A stretch of DNA of 64,000 bases from Haliscomenobacter sp. (GTDB taxonomy: Bacteria; Bacteroidota; Bacteroidia; Chitinophagales; Saprospiraceae). The stretch is taken from the NCBI GenBank assembly GCA_016713275.1, contig JADJPL010000017.1:1-64000 (forward strand). Direction: 5' to 3'. Shown piece by piece: positions 8,573 to 18,281 of this stretch; position 1 is the stretch's first letter, and each line of letters begins with the position of its first letter. A program made the position numbers and the translations under genes. Below the pieces are notes generated by a model. It worked only from the letters and a program-made list of their open reading frames with translations. It was not told the origin of the DNA and did no database searches.

Positions 8573-10960
8573 ATGAAAAATAAGCATATCTCTTCTGTCT
8601 GGCGCCTGATTCTACCTGCTTTGGCGCTGTTGGTCAGTTGCGAAAGGGATTTGGACCAACTGGAGTTGGCCAGTCACCCGACGACACCCGAGGTTTTCCT
8701 GGATGCGTTTAGTCCAGGCTTGCTTTACGCCGCTTTTGGCGGCTCCGACGTACGCGCATTTGATGTGGACAAGGAGGTGAAATATTCGGGAACGGCGTCT
8801 ATGCGTATCGCCGTTCCCGATTTCGAGGACCCCGCCGGCGCCTATGCAGGGGGCGTTTATTTTACCTCTGCCCCAAGAGATCTTTCCGGGTATAATGTAC
8901 TCACTTTTTGGGCCAAAGCCTCCAAATCTGAATCGATCAGTTTGGTTGGTTTTGGCAATGACCTGGGAGAGAATAAATACCAGGCAGCTATTGCCGGGCT
9001 GGAGGTGAATACCAACTGGAAAAAATACTATATCCCTATCCCGGATGCCTCCAAACTGAAAGCGGAACGGGGCATGTTGTTTTTCTCCGAGGGTCCGGAC
9101 CCCGAGAACGGTAAAGGATATACCTTCTGGATTGACGAAGTGCGCTTTGAAAACCTGGGAACCATTGCCCATGGCCGCGCCAGCATCATGGACGGGAAGG
9201 ACGAGCGCGTGGAAGGCGAAACGGGAAATACCTATTCCATCAGCCGCTCTACTACGTTCAACCTGCCCAATGGCGTAGACCAACGGGTGGAAACCTCCTC
9301 CGCTTATTTTGAGTTTGCTTCTTCCGCATCCAATGTGGCAAGCGTGAACGCTGCCGGCGAGGTGAAAGTAATGGACGCAGGCACGGCGGTTATCAGCGCC
9401 AAAGTGGCCGGCCAGCCTGCTCAGGGCTCCCTGACGGTGGTTTCTACCGGCGCGCCGCTCTTGCCTCAGGCGCCAGCCCCAACGCCTGCAAAACCTGCAA
9501 AAGATGTGATCTCCGTGTTCAGTAACGCCTATACCAACGTTCCGGTCGACTTCTTCAATGGCTATTGGCAGTTTTCCACTGCGCAGACGTTTGATGTAAA
9601 GGTCAATGGCGACGACATCAAGCGGTACACCAAACTCAACTTTGTGGGCATCCAGTTCACCGCTCCGACGATCGACGCCAAAAAAATGACCCACTTCCAT
9701 ATCGATATCTGGACGCCGGATAACATAGCGCCTTCCAATGTGTTCAAGATCCTTTTGGTCGATATTGGCCCCGATGGTTCCTTCCAGGGGACGGATAACA
9801 CCTCGCACGAAATAACGATCCCCGCCTCCCAACTCAAATCGGAATCCTGGATAAGCATTGATTTGCCGTTGTCCCAGTTTGCCGGTCTGACCTCCAGGGC
9901 CCATTTGGCTCAAATCGTCCTTTCCGGGGATGTGCCCAATGTTTTTGTAGACAATATCTATTTCTACGACGACGGGCTGGGCGGAGGCTCTTCCGGGCCA
10001 ACGACGGCAGCTCCTGTTCCCACGCGAAATGCGGCCAATGTGATCTCCGTCTTTAGCGATTCCTATACCAATATTCCGGGCACGGATTTTAATCCCAATT
10101 GGGGGCAGGCCACTCAGGTTTCCCTGCAACCCATCGCCGGCAACAATACCCTAAGGTATGCAGGCTTGAATTACCAGGGCATGCAGTTGGCAGCGAAACA
10201 GGATGTGTCCGGAATGGGATTTTTGCACCTCGATTTCTGGACCAGTAATTCCACCGCGTTGAACGTGTTTCTCATCAGCCCGGGGCCGTCGGAAAAGGCA
10301 TACGCCCTCACCGTTCCGACCCAAGGGTGGTCCAGCGTAGATATTCCCCTTTCCGCTTTTTCCGGAGTGAATCTGAAGGAGGTCGACCAGTTCAAATTCG
10401 ATGGGAATGGCACGATTTATCTGGACAATATCTACTTCTACAAAGAGGGCGGCGGCGGAACGGTACCAACCGAAGCGGCGCCGGCGCCAACCCTCGCCCA
10501 GGATAAAGTCATTTCCCTGTTCAGCGACGCCTATACCAACGTGACGGTCGATACCTGGAGAACCGATTGGTCTGCTGCCACGTTGGAGGACGTTTCCATA
10601 GCCGGCAATGCCGTGAAAAAATACTCCAAGCTTGATTTTGTCGGCATCGAAACCGTCGTTAAACAGATTAATGCTTCCGGGATGACGCATTTCCACATCG
10701 ATGTCTGGTCCCCTGATTTTACCTTTTTCGGCGTTAAACTGGTGGATTTTGGAGCCGATGGCGCTTTTGGCGGCGGCGACGACGTCGAACACCAGATGAA
10801 CTACGAGACACCTGCTACCGGAAAATGGATCAGCTACGACATTCCGTTGACGGAGTTTACCGGATTGACCACCCGGAGCCATATCGCGCAGATGATCCTG
10901 GTAGGGCGTACGACCGGCGCTAATACCATTTATGTGGACAACGTCTATTTCCACAACTAA
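8573..10960 (+). CDS. Surface glycan-binding lipoprotein with repeated CBM-like domains
   Basis: The N-terminus has a lipobox (LALLVSCERD), so the 795-residue product is a lipoprotein, probably displayed on the surface. Residues of about 40-200 form a CBM-like beta-sandwich (SGYNVLTFWAKASKS, YTFWIDEVRFENLG). A bacterial Ig-like segment (about 215-300) follows, then three related modules of about 145 residues starting at about 313, 490 and 640. Each opens with VISVFSNAYTNV-like sequence and ends VDNIYFYDD or YLDNIYFYKE, joined by Pro/Ala-rich linkers. No catalytic motifs are visible. It lies 27 bases after the glycosidase-barrel gene and 34 before GH16. By position and architecture it should play the SGBP (SusE/F-like) role of holding beta-glucan at the cell surface. 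The exact CBM family is not assigned. Confidence 0.75.
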   Translation: MKNKHISSVWRLILPALALLVSCERDLDQLELASHPTTPEVFLDAFSPGLLYAAFGGSDVRAFDVDKEVKYSGTASMRIAVPDFEDPAGAYAGGVYFTSAPRDLSGYNVLTFWAKASKSESISLVGFGNDLGENKYQAAIAGLEVNTNWKKYYIPIPDASKLKAERGMLFFSEGPDPENGKGYTFWIDEVRFENLGTIAHGRASIMDGKDERVEGETGNTYSISRSTTFNLPNGVDQRVETSSAYFEFASSASNVASVNAAGEVKVMDAGTAVISAKVAGQPAQGSLTVVSTGAPLLPQAPAPTPAKPAKDVISVFSNAYTNVPVDFFNGYWQFSTAQTFDVKVNGDDIKRYTKLNFVGIQFTAPTIDAKKMTHFHIDIWTPDNIAPSNVFKILLVDIGPDGSFQGTDNTSHEITIPASQLKSESWISIDLPLSQFAGLTSRAHLAQIVLSGDVPNVFVDNIYFYDDGLGGGSSGPTTAAPVPTRNAANVISVFSDSYTNIPGTDFNPNWGQATQVSLQPIAGNNTLRYAGLNYQGMQLAAKQDVSGMGFLHLDFWTSNSTALNVFLISPGPSEKAYALTVPTQGWSSVDIPLSAFSGVNLKEVDQFKFDGNGTIYLDNIYFYKEGGGGTVPTEAAPAPTLAQDKVISLFSDAYTNVTVDTWRTDWSAATLEDVSIAGNAVKKYSKLDFVGIETVVKQINASGMTHFHIDVWSPDFTFFGVKLVDFGADGAFGGGDDVEHQMNYETPATGKWISYDIPLTEFTGLTTRSHIAQMILVGRTTGANTIYVDNVYFHN

Positions 10961-10994
10961 GGCAGCACCTTTTTTAATAACCGAGAAACGACAA

Positions 10995-11837
10995 ATGATG
11001 AAGCGTTCAAGTAAAAATAGCCTTTTAACGGCAAGCCTCCTGGGGGCCGCCATCCTGTTCCTGTTGCCCAATTGCGAGGTGAGCGATACGCAAACCCTCG
11101 ATCAGCGCAACTGGCAGTTGACCTGGAGTGACGATTTCGAAGGCGCCGCCGGGCAGTCGCCCGATGCGTCGAAATGGGCCTTTGACATCGGAACCGGCGC
11201 CAACGGCTGGGGCAACCAGGAGTTGCAATACTATACCAACCGTCCGGAAAACGCAGCCCTCGACGGAAAAGGAAACCTGGTTATTACAGCCAAAAGAGAA
11301 GCCTATTCGGGCGCACCGTTCACCTCGGCAAGGATCAAGACCCAAGGCCTCTTTTCCCAGGCCTACGGCCGGTTTGAAGCCCGCATTAAGACCCACTACG
11401 GGCCGGGTGTCTGGCCCGCCTTCTGGTTGCTTGGAGACGGCGTTTCCACAATAGGATGGCCCCTGTGCGGGGAAATCGATGTGATGGAGCTCCGGGGCCA
11501 GGAACCGAATATCATCAACGGCACGGTGCACGGACCCGGGTACTCGGGCGGCGCGGCGATCACCAAAACCTATGGCTTCGCCAATGGCCGGTTTGATACG
11601 GATTTCCACTTGTTCGCTATCGAGTGGGGGGATTACATCGACTACTTTGTAGATGACGTGCTATATCAGCGGCTTACCCCCGACGACCTCACCGGCGATT
11701 GGGTGTTTGACAGTCCGTTCTTCCTTATTCTGAACGTAGCGGTGGGCGGAAACTATGTCGGGTTTCCGATCTCGAAAACGCCGTTCCCTCAGAGTATGGT
11801 GGTGGATTATATAAAGGTATATTCGCAGGGGAATTGA
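10995..11837 (+). CDS. GH16 endo-beta-1,3-glucanase (laminarinase) lipoprotein
   Basis: The family GH16 active-site signature is plain: GEIDVMELRG at about residues 161-170, with nucleophile and acid/base glutamates in the E-x-D-x-x-E pattern. Other GH16 landmarks are WSDDFEG at the start, GQNELQYY-like (WGNQELQYYT), GRFEARIK and PAFWLLG. The length of 280 residues fits a single catalytic domain. An ATG at 10995 followed by a second ATG gives a hydrophobic leader with a lipobox-like LLPNCEVS, so it is probably anchored in the outer membrane. Enzymes of this type cut internal beta-1,3 (or mixed 1,3/1,4) glucan bonds. Together with GH17, GH30 and a phosphorylase in the same operon, laminarin is the likely substrate. 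Confidence 0.92.
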   Translation: MMKRSSKNSLLTASLLGAAILFLLPNCEVSDTQTLDQRNWQLTWSDDFEGAAGQSPDASKWAFDIGTGANGWGNQELQYYTNRPENAALDGKGNLVITAKREAYSGAPFTSARIKTQGLFSQAYGRFEARIKTHYGPGVWPAFWLLGDGVSTIGWPLCGEIDVMELRGQEPNIINGTVHGPGYSGGAAITKTYGFANGRFDTDFHLFAIEWGDYIDYFVDDVLYQRLTPDDLTGDWVFDSPFFLILNVAVGGNYVGFPISKTPFPQSMVVDYIKVYSQGN

Positions 11838-11871
11838 TGTAAACGCGCCCTCGCTTTTTCTTTTTTCATAA

Positions 11872-14800
11872 ATGCATGCGTTCGTGACAACTACAGGCAA
11901 ATCGGAAAGTAAAAAGGTAACACTGGAATCCGTGGAAATCCATGGGGAACCGTTCTACCAAATCACTAACGTAGACGAGCTGCGTCCGTTCTTCATGAGC
12001 ATGGTGAGCGACTCCAATCACTGGATGTTTATTTCCAGCAATGGAGGCTTGACCGCCGGAAGAAAAAATGCGGAGTACGCCCTGTTCCCGTATTATACCG
12101 ACGATAAAATAACCGAATCGGCGGACATTACGGGGAGCAAGTCCATCTTTCAGGTGTGGAGAGGCCAGGAAGCGCTGGTATGGGAACCTTTTTCCGAACG
12201 AGGGGAAGTCCTGTTTGAAACCGCCCGGCATGTGTACAAAAACAAACTCGGGAACAAAATCCTCTTCGAAGAAATAAACTACGATCTGGGGCTTCGTTTC
12301 GAATACCAGTGGAATTTCAGCAATGCATTTGGTTTTGTAAAAAAAGCCAGGCTCGTCAACTTCTCTTCCGAAGAACAAAAGATTTGCCTGTTGGACGGCA
12401 TTCAGAACATCGTGCCGCATGGAGTAGGCAGCGAACTCCAAAGCCGGTCCAGCAACCTGGCCGACGCCTACAAACGCAGTGAATTGGAACCCGGTTCCGG
12501 ATTGGGTTTGTTTGCCCTTAGCGCCATCATTGTCGATAAAGCCGAACCCAGCGAAGCGCTCAAGACCAACGTGGCGTTTTCGCTGGGCCTGGATAACCCG
12601 GTGCGGTTGCTTTCGTCTTTCCAGTTGAAATCGTTCCGCAGAGGCGGAACCATAACCCAGGAAACCGACGTCAAGGGGGAGAAAGGCGCTTATTTTGTTG
12701 GAAAAGAAATCGTCCTTCCTACCCATGCAGCGCAGGCCTGGATGATCGTGGCCAACGTCAATCAAACCCATGCGGCGGTGATCCGTCTGATGGAACGGAT
12801 TAAAAATGATCCGAACCTGGAGGCCCTCATCCAACAGGATATTGATGAAGGAAGTACGCATTTGCTGAAACTGATTGCCTCCGCCGATGGATTGCAGGCG
12901 AGCGCAGATCCGCTTCAAGACTCCCGTCATTTGTCCAATGTGCTGTTCAATGTGATGCGCGGAGGAATTTTTGATGAAAACTATGCCATCGGCAAGGAAG
13001 ATTTTCTAACCTACCTGGAAAAAGCGAACCGGCTCGCTAAGCCAAGCTACCGGGATAAACTCCAACTGCTTTCCTCCCCATTTTCGTTATTTGAGCTGCA
13101 ATCCCTGCGGACCAATGCGGAAGACCCGGATTGGATCCGTCTGGCCACGGAATACCTTCCCCTCAAATTCAGCCGGAGGCATGGCGACCCTTCCCGTCCA
13201 TGGAACACTTTTTCCATCAATACCCGAAGCGAAATCGATGGATCCAAAATACTGGACTACGAAGGAAACTGGCGCGATATTTTCCAAAATTGGGAGGCTT
13301 TAGCGTGGTCTTACCCGGCGTTTGTCGAAGGCATGATCTTCAAGTTTTTGAACGCCTCTACCTTCGACGGCTACAACCCGTACCGGATTACGAAAGATGG
13401 GTTTGACTGGGAAACCATAGAGCCCGACGACCCCTGGTCGTATATCGGCTACTGGGGAGATCATCAACTCATTTATTTGCTCAAGTTCCTGGAATTCGCC
13501 CACCAGCACGATGCAGACCTGTTGCCCGGCCTGTTCGATAAACCCTGGTTCGTTTATGCCAATGTGCCCTATAAGATTAAACCCTACCGGGAGATCCTCC
13601 GGAACCCTAAAGACACGATTGACTTTGATTTTGAATTAAATGGGTTGATCGAAGAACGCAAAAAGAACGAAGGCGCGGACGGAGCGTTACTCAAAAACCA
13701 AAGCGGCGAGGTCGTTCGCGTTCATTTTATTGAAAAAATACTGGCCTCCGTTCTCGCCAAGCTTTCCAATTTTATTCCGGAAGGCGGCATCTGGATGAAC
13801 ACCCAGCGGCCGGAATGGAATGATGCCAACAATGCGCTGGTAGGAAACGGGGTTTCCATGGTGACGCTGTTTTACCTGAGGCGATTTATCCGGTACCTAC
13901 GCGAGTTGGTCGCCGCATCCAGCCTGGATAACGTGCTGGTATCGGACGAAGTGGCCGGCTTTTACGATCGCGTAAGCAAGGCCTTACAGGAAAACGAAGG
14001 GCTACTGAAAGGAAAAATTACCGGCGAAGCCCGCAAACGGATGATGGATCTTTTAGGCGAAGCGGCAAGCGCGTTCCGGAAACAGATCTATGCACAAGGC
14101 TTCTCCGGAGACAGCCGCGCGGTTTCTCTGGCCGGGCTTGCCTCGTTTTCAGAAACGGCGCTGTCCTTTTTAGATCATTCGATTCGGGCCAACCATAGGG
14201 CCGACCGCCTGTTTCACGCCTACCATGTAGTGACGATAGAAGAAAATGCAGCGCGGGTAGCTCCGTTAAGCGAAATGCTGGAAGGGCAGGTCGCCGCGCT
14301 GAGTTCCGGATACCTTTCCCCGGAGGAAAGCTTGCAGGTTTTGGATGCGCTCCGGGCCAGCGCGTTGTACCGGGCCGATCAGAACAGCTATCTGCTCTAT
14401 CCGAACAAAGACCTGCCCGGGTTTTTAAAGAAAAATACGATTTCGGAGGACTTGCTGAAATCAACCCTCCTTTACCCCAAGCTATCTGAAGGGGCGTACG
14501 GGGCTGTTTTGGAAAAAGACCTCCATGGAAATTACCACTTTAACGGGAATTTCAAAAATGCCAACGACCTGGAGGCCGCGCTGGACCTGCACGGAGGCTA
14601 TTCGCCCGCCGAAAGGAACGCGTTGCTGAACCTGTTCGAGGACGTATTCCAGCACAAGGCGTTTACTGGCAGAAGCGGGACGTTTTTCGGGTACGAGGGG
14701 TTAGGATCGATCTATTGGCACATGGTGTCCAAGCTGCGTCTGGCGGTGCTGGAAACCTGCCAGCGCGCTATAGAACAAGGGACGGAAGAAGGAATAACCA

Positions 14801-15315
14801 GCCAATTGCTGGCGCATTATTTCAGCATTGTGGAAGGGATTGGCGTCCACAAATCCCCGGCCTTGTATGGCGCGTTTCCAACCGACCCCTACTCGCATAC
14901 GCCCCTGGGAAAAGGCGCCCAGCAACCCGGCATGACGGGTCAGGTGAAAGAAGATATTTTATGCCGGTTCGGGGAATTGGGCATTGCCGCCGATGATGGC
15001 AAACTGCATTTTCATCCGGTTATGCTTCGGAGGAGCGAATTCTCCCTGGCGTCCCGCGTCGTCCAATATGCCGGCGTAGCAGGCGACCTGCAATCGCTTT
15101 CCCTGGAAGCCGGAGTTTTGTTTTTTACCTATTGCCAGACGCCGGTGATCTATGTGCTTGCTGAAAAAGAAGCGTTGGAGACCACCTACGCCGATGGGCA
15201 TACGCAACGCTCGCCGGTTTTGATGTTAAATGAGGCGGATTCCCGGAAAATATGGCGCCGGACAGGAGAAATCCGGCAGGTCAAGGTCTGGTTATCCCCC
15301 GATCGATTGCTTTAA
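11872..15315 (+). CDS. GH94-like beta-1,3-oligoglucan phosphorylase (GH149 or GH161 type)
   Basis: The 1147-residue product has no signal peptide, so it acts in the cytosol. The N-terminus carries a WMFISSNGGLTAGRKNAEYA motif followed by a beta-sandwich domain, then a long (alpha/alpha) barrel. EWNDANNALVGNG at about residues 640-652 resembles the catalytic-acid segment of clan GH-Q phosphorylases (the Asp of WND). The size and domain order match the large GH149/GH161 beta-1,3-glucan phosphorylases better than the roughly 800-residue GH94 cellobiose phosphorylases. These enzymes release glucose 1-phosphate from beta-1,3-oligoglucans with inorganic phosphate. The gene sits between GH16 and GH30, 34 bases after the former and 14 before the latter, which supports a beta-1,3-glucan substrate. 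The family number is inference. Confidence 0.8.
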   Translation: MHAFVTTTGKSESKKVTLESVEIHGEPFYQITNVDELRPFFMSMVSDSNHWMFISSNGGLTAGRKNAEYALFPYYTDDKITESADITGSKSIFQVWRGQEALVWEPFSERGEVLFETARHVYKNKLGNKILFEEINYDLGLRFEYQWNFSNAFGFVKKARLVNFSSEEQKICLLDGIQNIVPHGVGSELQSRSSNLADAYKRSELEPGSGLGLFALSAIIVDKAEPSEALKTNVAFSLGLDNPVRLLSSFQLKSFRRGGTITQETDVKGEKGAYFVGKEIVLPTHAAQAWMIVANVNQTHAAVIRLMERIKNDPNLEALIQQDIDEGSTHLLKLIASADGLQASADPLQDSRHLSNVLFNVMRGGIFDENYAIGKEDFLTYLEKANRLAKPSYRDKLQLLSSPFSLFELQSLRTNAEDPDWIRLATEYLPLKFSRRHGDPSRPWNTFSINTRSEIDGSKILDYEGNWRDIFQNWEALAWSYPAFVEGMIFKFLNASTFDGYNPYRITKDGFDWETIEPDDPWSYIGYWGDHQLIYLLKFLEFAHQHDADLLPGLFDKPWFVYANVPYKIKPYREILRNPKDTIDFDFELNGLIEERKKNEGADGALLKNQSGEVVRVHFIEKILASVLAKLSNFIPEGGIWMNTQRPEWNDANNALVGNGVSMVTLFYLRRFIRYLRELVAASSLDNVLVSDEVAGFYDRVSKALQENEGLLKGKITGEARKRMMDLLGEAASAFRKQIYAQGFSGDSRAVSLAGLASFSETALSFLDHSIRANHRADRLFHAYHVVTIEENAARVAPLSEMLEGQVAALSSGYLSPEESLQVLDALRASALYRADQNSYLLYPNKDLPGFLKKNTISEDLLKSTLLYPKLSEGAYGAVLEKDLHGNYHFNGNFKNANDLEAALDLHGGYSPAERNALLNLFEDVFQHKAFTGRSGTFFGYEGLGSIYWHMVSKLRLAVLETCQRAIEQGTEEGITSQLLAHYFSIVEGIGVHKSPALYGAFPTDPYSHTPLGKGAQQPGMTGQVKEDILCRFGELGIAADDGKLHFHPVMLRRSEFSLASRVVQYAGVAGDLQSLSLEAGVLFFTYCQTPVIYVLAEKEALETTYADGHTQRSPVLMLNEADSRKIWRRTGEIRQVKVWLSPDRLL

Positions 15316-15329
15316 AAAATACGTACCGT

Positions 15330-16832
15330 ATGAAATGGGAATATCTTTTCGGTTTACTTTTCCTGACTCAGGCGATCACCAGCTGCAAACCATCCGGCAA
15401 AACATGGTCTATGGACGTATACGAAACTTCGGCGAGCGGCAATAAACTTCAGCCAATTGAACCGGCTGCCTCCTCCGGGGAGGCTATTCTCCTGACCATC
15501 AAGCCGGAGACCACGTTTCAGCGCATCACGGGATTTGGAGGGGCGTTTACCGAAAGTTCGGCTTATTTGCTGAACCGCATGAGCCCTGAAAAACGCAAAG
15601 AAATCATCACTGCCTATTTCAGCGAACAGGGCGCCCAGTATTCCCTGACCCGAACGCATATCAACTCCTGCGATTTTTCTTTGAGCCAGTACTCCTACGC
15701 GCCGGTTCCCGGCGACCGCAACCTCGAGCATTTTTCTATCGACGAAGACCGGGGCGACCTTATCCCCATGATTAAAGAGGCGCAGCAAGCCTCCAGGGAG
15801 GGGTTCAAGATCATTGCTTCCCCCTGGACAGCGCCGCCGTGGATGAAAGACAATCAGGCGTGGGTAGGCGGCAAACTACTGCCCGAATACCGCGACACCT
15901 GGGCCAGGTATTTTTCAAAATACCTTCGCGCCTACGAAAAGGAAGGGATCCCCATTTGGGGAATTACCGTGGAAAATGAGCCGCATGGGAACGGGAACAA
16001 CTGGGAGAGCATGCTGTTTACGCCCCAGGAAATGACGGATTTTGTAAACAATTACCTGGGGCCAACCCTGGAAAAAGACGGCCTGGGCGACGTGCGCATT
16101 TTGGGCTACGACCAAAACCGGGCCGAATTAAAGGATTGGGTAGACGTCATGTACCGGGATGAGGCGTCGGCCAAATATTACGCTGGCACAGCCATTCATT
16201 GGTACGAAAGCACCTTCGATTATTTCCCCGAAGCGCTGCTGTACGCGCACCAAAAAGCGCCGGACAAGCACCTGATTCAGACCGAGGCCTGCATTGACGC
16301 CGACGTGCCCAAATGGCAGGACGATGCCTGGTATTGGAGCAAAGAAGCCACCGATTGGGGCTGGGATTGGGCGCCGGAGGATCAAAAACACCTGCACCCC
16401 AAATACGTCCCCGTATTCCGGTATGCCCGGGATATTATCGGATGCCTCAACCACTACGTCGATGGCTGGATCGACTGGAATATGGTCCTTGACCGGCAGG
16501 GGGGACCCAATTGGTTCAAAAACTGGTGCGTCGCGCCGGTCCTGGTAGACCCCGAGCTGGATGAGGTATACTTCACGCCGCTTTACTATACCATGGCGCA
16601 TTTCAGCAAGTTCATCCGCCCGAACGCCGTCCGGATCGATCTGGAAAACCCACATAAAACGCTGATGGCGACGGCCGCGAAAAACCCGGATGGCAGCATT
16701 GCGGTGGTGGTTTTCAACCCGGACGAAGCGAAACGAACCCTACAACTTACCCTGGAAGGAAACACCTACTCGTTGACCATAAGCGCAAAAGCGATTCAGA
16801 CGATCTTGTTTAACCAAATAAACCAAAAATAA
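15330..16832 (+). CDS. GH30 family beta-glucosidase / beta-1,6-glucanase lipoprotein
   Basis: The start at 15330 gives a leader with a lipobox-like ITSCKPSG. The protein of 500 residues shows GH30 features: the opening GFGGAFTESSAYLL, the acid/base Glu in GITVENEPHG at about residue 215 and the nucleophile in LIQTEACID at about residue 318, and a C-terminal beta-sandwich carrying PNAVRIDLEN and VVVFNPDEA. Characterised bacterial GH30 subfamilies include beta-1,6-glucanases, beta-glucosidases and glucosylceramidase-like enzymes. In this locus, removing beta-1,6 side branches from laminarin is the most reasonable role. The stop codon overlaps the next start by one base (TAATG), indicating translational coupling to the transporter. 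Confidence 0.87.
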   Translation: MKWEYLFGLLFLTQAITSCKPSGKTWSMDVYETSASGNKLQPIEPAASSGEAILLTIKPETTFQRITGFGGAFTESSAYLLNRMSPEKRKEIITAYFSEQGAQYSLTRTHINSCDFSLSQYSYAPVPGDRNLEHFSIDEDRGDLIPMIKEAQQASREGFKIIASPWTAPPWMKDNQAWVGGKLLPEYRDTWARYFSKYLRAYEKEGIPIWGITVENEPHGNGNNWESMLFTPQEMTDFVNNYLGPTLEKDGLGDVRILGYDQNRAELKDWVDVMYRDEASAKYYAGTAIHWYESTFDYFPEALLYAHQKAPDKHLIQTEACIDADVPKWQDDAWYWSKEATDWGWDWAPEDQKHLHPKYVPVFRYARDIIGCLNHYVDGWIDWNMVLDRQGGPNWFKNWCVAPVLVDPELDEVYFTPLYYTMAHFSKFIRPNAVRIDLENPHKTLMATAAKNPDGSIAVVVFNPDEAKRTLQLTLEGNTYSLTISAKAIQTILFNQINQK

Positions 16833-18262
16833 TGGCAAGCTACCAAACAGCAACCAGGGACCGGGTCCCAATGGTGCAAAAAGCCGCCTTCGGGGCAGGG
16901 CACCTGGTGAATAACCTGCTGCCCGGATCGTTGGGCGTTTTTTCCTTTTTCCTGCTCACGGCATTCGGTATGGATCCCTTCCTGGCCGGGTTGCTGGGTG
17001 GTTTGCCCAGGATTTACGACGCTATCACCGACCCTATCATGGGGTATGTTTCGGACAACACCACCTCGCGGTGGGGGCGCCGGCGGCCGTATATTTTTAC
17101 TGGCGCCATTCTGAGCGGTTTGTTTTTCATGGCGTTGTGGCAAATGAACCCGGAAAACTCCCAGACGTATAATTTCTGGTATTTTCTGATCATGTCGCTG
17201 GTATTTTTAACCGGAAATACCATTTTCTCTACGCCGTTGATAGGCCTGGGGTATGAGATGACCTTCGATTACAAAGAGCGAACCCGCCTGATGGGCTTTT
17301 CGCAAACCATCAGTCAGTTTGCCTGGATGATTGTGCCTTGGTTTTGGGTGCTCATAGCGAATCCAAATTTATTTGCAACCCAGGCCATTGGCGTTCAAAG
17401 GCTTTCCATAGTAGTAGGGGGGATTTGCCTGATGCTGGGGATCCTGCCCGCTATTCTATGCAAGGAGATCGATCAAACCAACCTGCAAAACAGAGATACG
17501 ATTACGTTTAAAAACTTGTGGAATAACCTGAAAAGCCTCGGGCGAAATATGGTGCTGATCTCAAAAAACGTGCCTTTCCTTAGGCTGTGCGGCGCTACAT
17601 TCCTGGTGTTTAACGGATTTCAGATGGTGGCTTCGTTCAGCTACTTCATTATCGTGTTTTACCTGTTCAATGGAAAATACGACGTTGCAGGAAACTGGCC
17701 CGCCTGGTTTTCCACGATCAGCGCCGTTGCTACGGCCTTTTTAACGATCCCGGTCATTACCTGGATGTCGAACCAATGGGGAAAAAGGAGGGCATTTATC
17801 ATTTCTACGGCGATTTCTATGGTGGGTTACGTATTAAAGTGGTGGGGATTTAATCCCGACAACCCCTGGATGATGTTTTTGCCTATTCCACTAATCGCGT
17901 TTGGAATCGGCGGGTTATTCACGCTGATGATGTCTATGACGGCCGATGTTTGCGATTTGGACGAGCTCAACAATGGCATGCCGCGAAAAGAAGGTACTTT
18001 TGGCGCTATTTATTGGTGGATGGTCAAGCTGGGACAGGGACTGGCCCTGGTCTTGGGCGGCCTCGTGCTCAAAGTTGTTGGCTTTGACCAGAATGCCGCT
18101 ACGCAAACAGCCGAAACCATCCATAACCTCCGGCTTGCGGATATCACTATTCCTGCGATCACGGCCGGCCTGGCTATTCTGGTGATGTGGAATTATAATA
18201 TTTCCGAAGAAAAAGCCCACGAAATAAAAGCGGAGTTGGTAAAGCGGCGCGGCGAGTTATAA
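16832..18262 (+). CDS. MFS sugar:cation symporter (GPH family)
   Basis: The 476-residue product has about 12 membrane segments and the GPH-type features of a loop between helices 2 and 3 with RIYDAITDPIMGYVSD and RWGRRRPYI, plus a second-half segment with MTADVCDLDEL. Members of this family carry oligosaccharides and glycosides across the inner membrane with a cation. In this operon it is the only inner-membrane importer and would bring beta-gluco-oligosaccharides to the cytosolic GH17 enzymes and phosphorylase. Translation is coupled to GH30 through a one-base overlap, and the GH17 gene starts 19 bases later. Confidence 0.88.
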   Translation: MASYQTATRDRVPMVQKAAFGAGHLVNNLLPGSLGVFSFFLLTAFGMDPFLAGLLGGLPRIYDAITDPIMGYVSDNTTSRWGRRRPYIFTGAILSGLFFMALWQMNPENSQTYNFWYFLIMSLVFLTGNTIFSTPLIGLGYEMTFDYKERTRLMGFSQTISQFAWMIVPWFWVLIANPNLFATQAIGVQRLSIVVGGICLMLGILPAILCKEIDQTNLQNRDTITFKNLWNNLKSLGRNMVLISKNVPFLRLCGATFLVFNGFQMVASFSYFIIVFYLFNGKYDVAGNWPAWFSTISAVATAFLTIPVITWMSNQWGKRRAFIISTAISMVGYVLKWWGFNPDNPWMMFLPIPLIAFGIGGLFTLMMSMTADVCDLDELNNGMPRKEGTFGAIYWWMVKLGQGLALVLGGLVLKVVGFDQNAATQTAETIHNLRLADITIPAITAGLAILVMWNYNISEEKAHEIKAELVKRRGEL

Positions 18263-18281
18263 AATAAAAATTTCGAATCAC

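Noticed and set aside
8612..10129. A 505-codon open frame on the minus strand opposite the glycan-binding lipoprotein
   Set aside because: It lies wholly antisense to a clear lipoprotein gene, has no recognisable domain and shows the His/Arg/Gly-rich composition expected from reading a GC-rich gene backwards.
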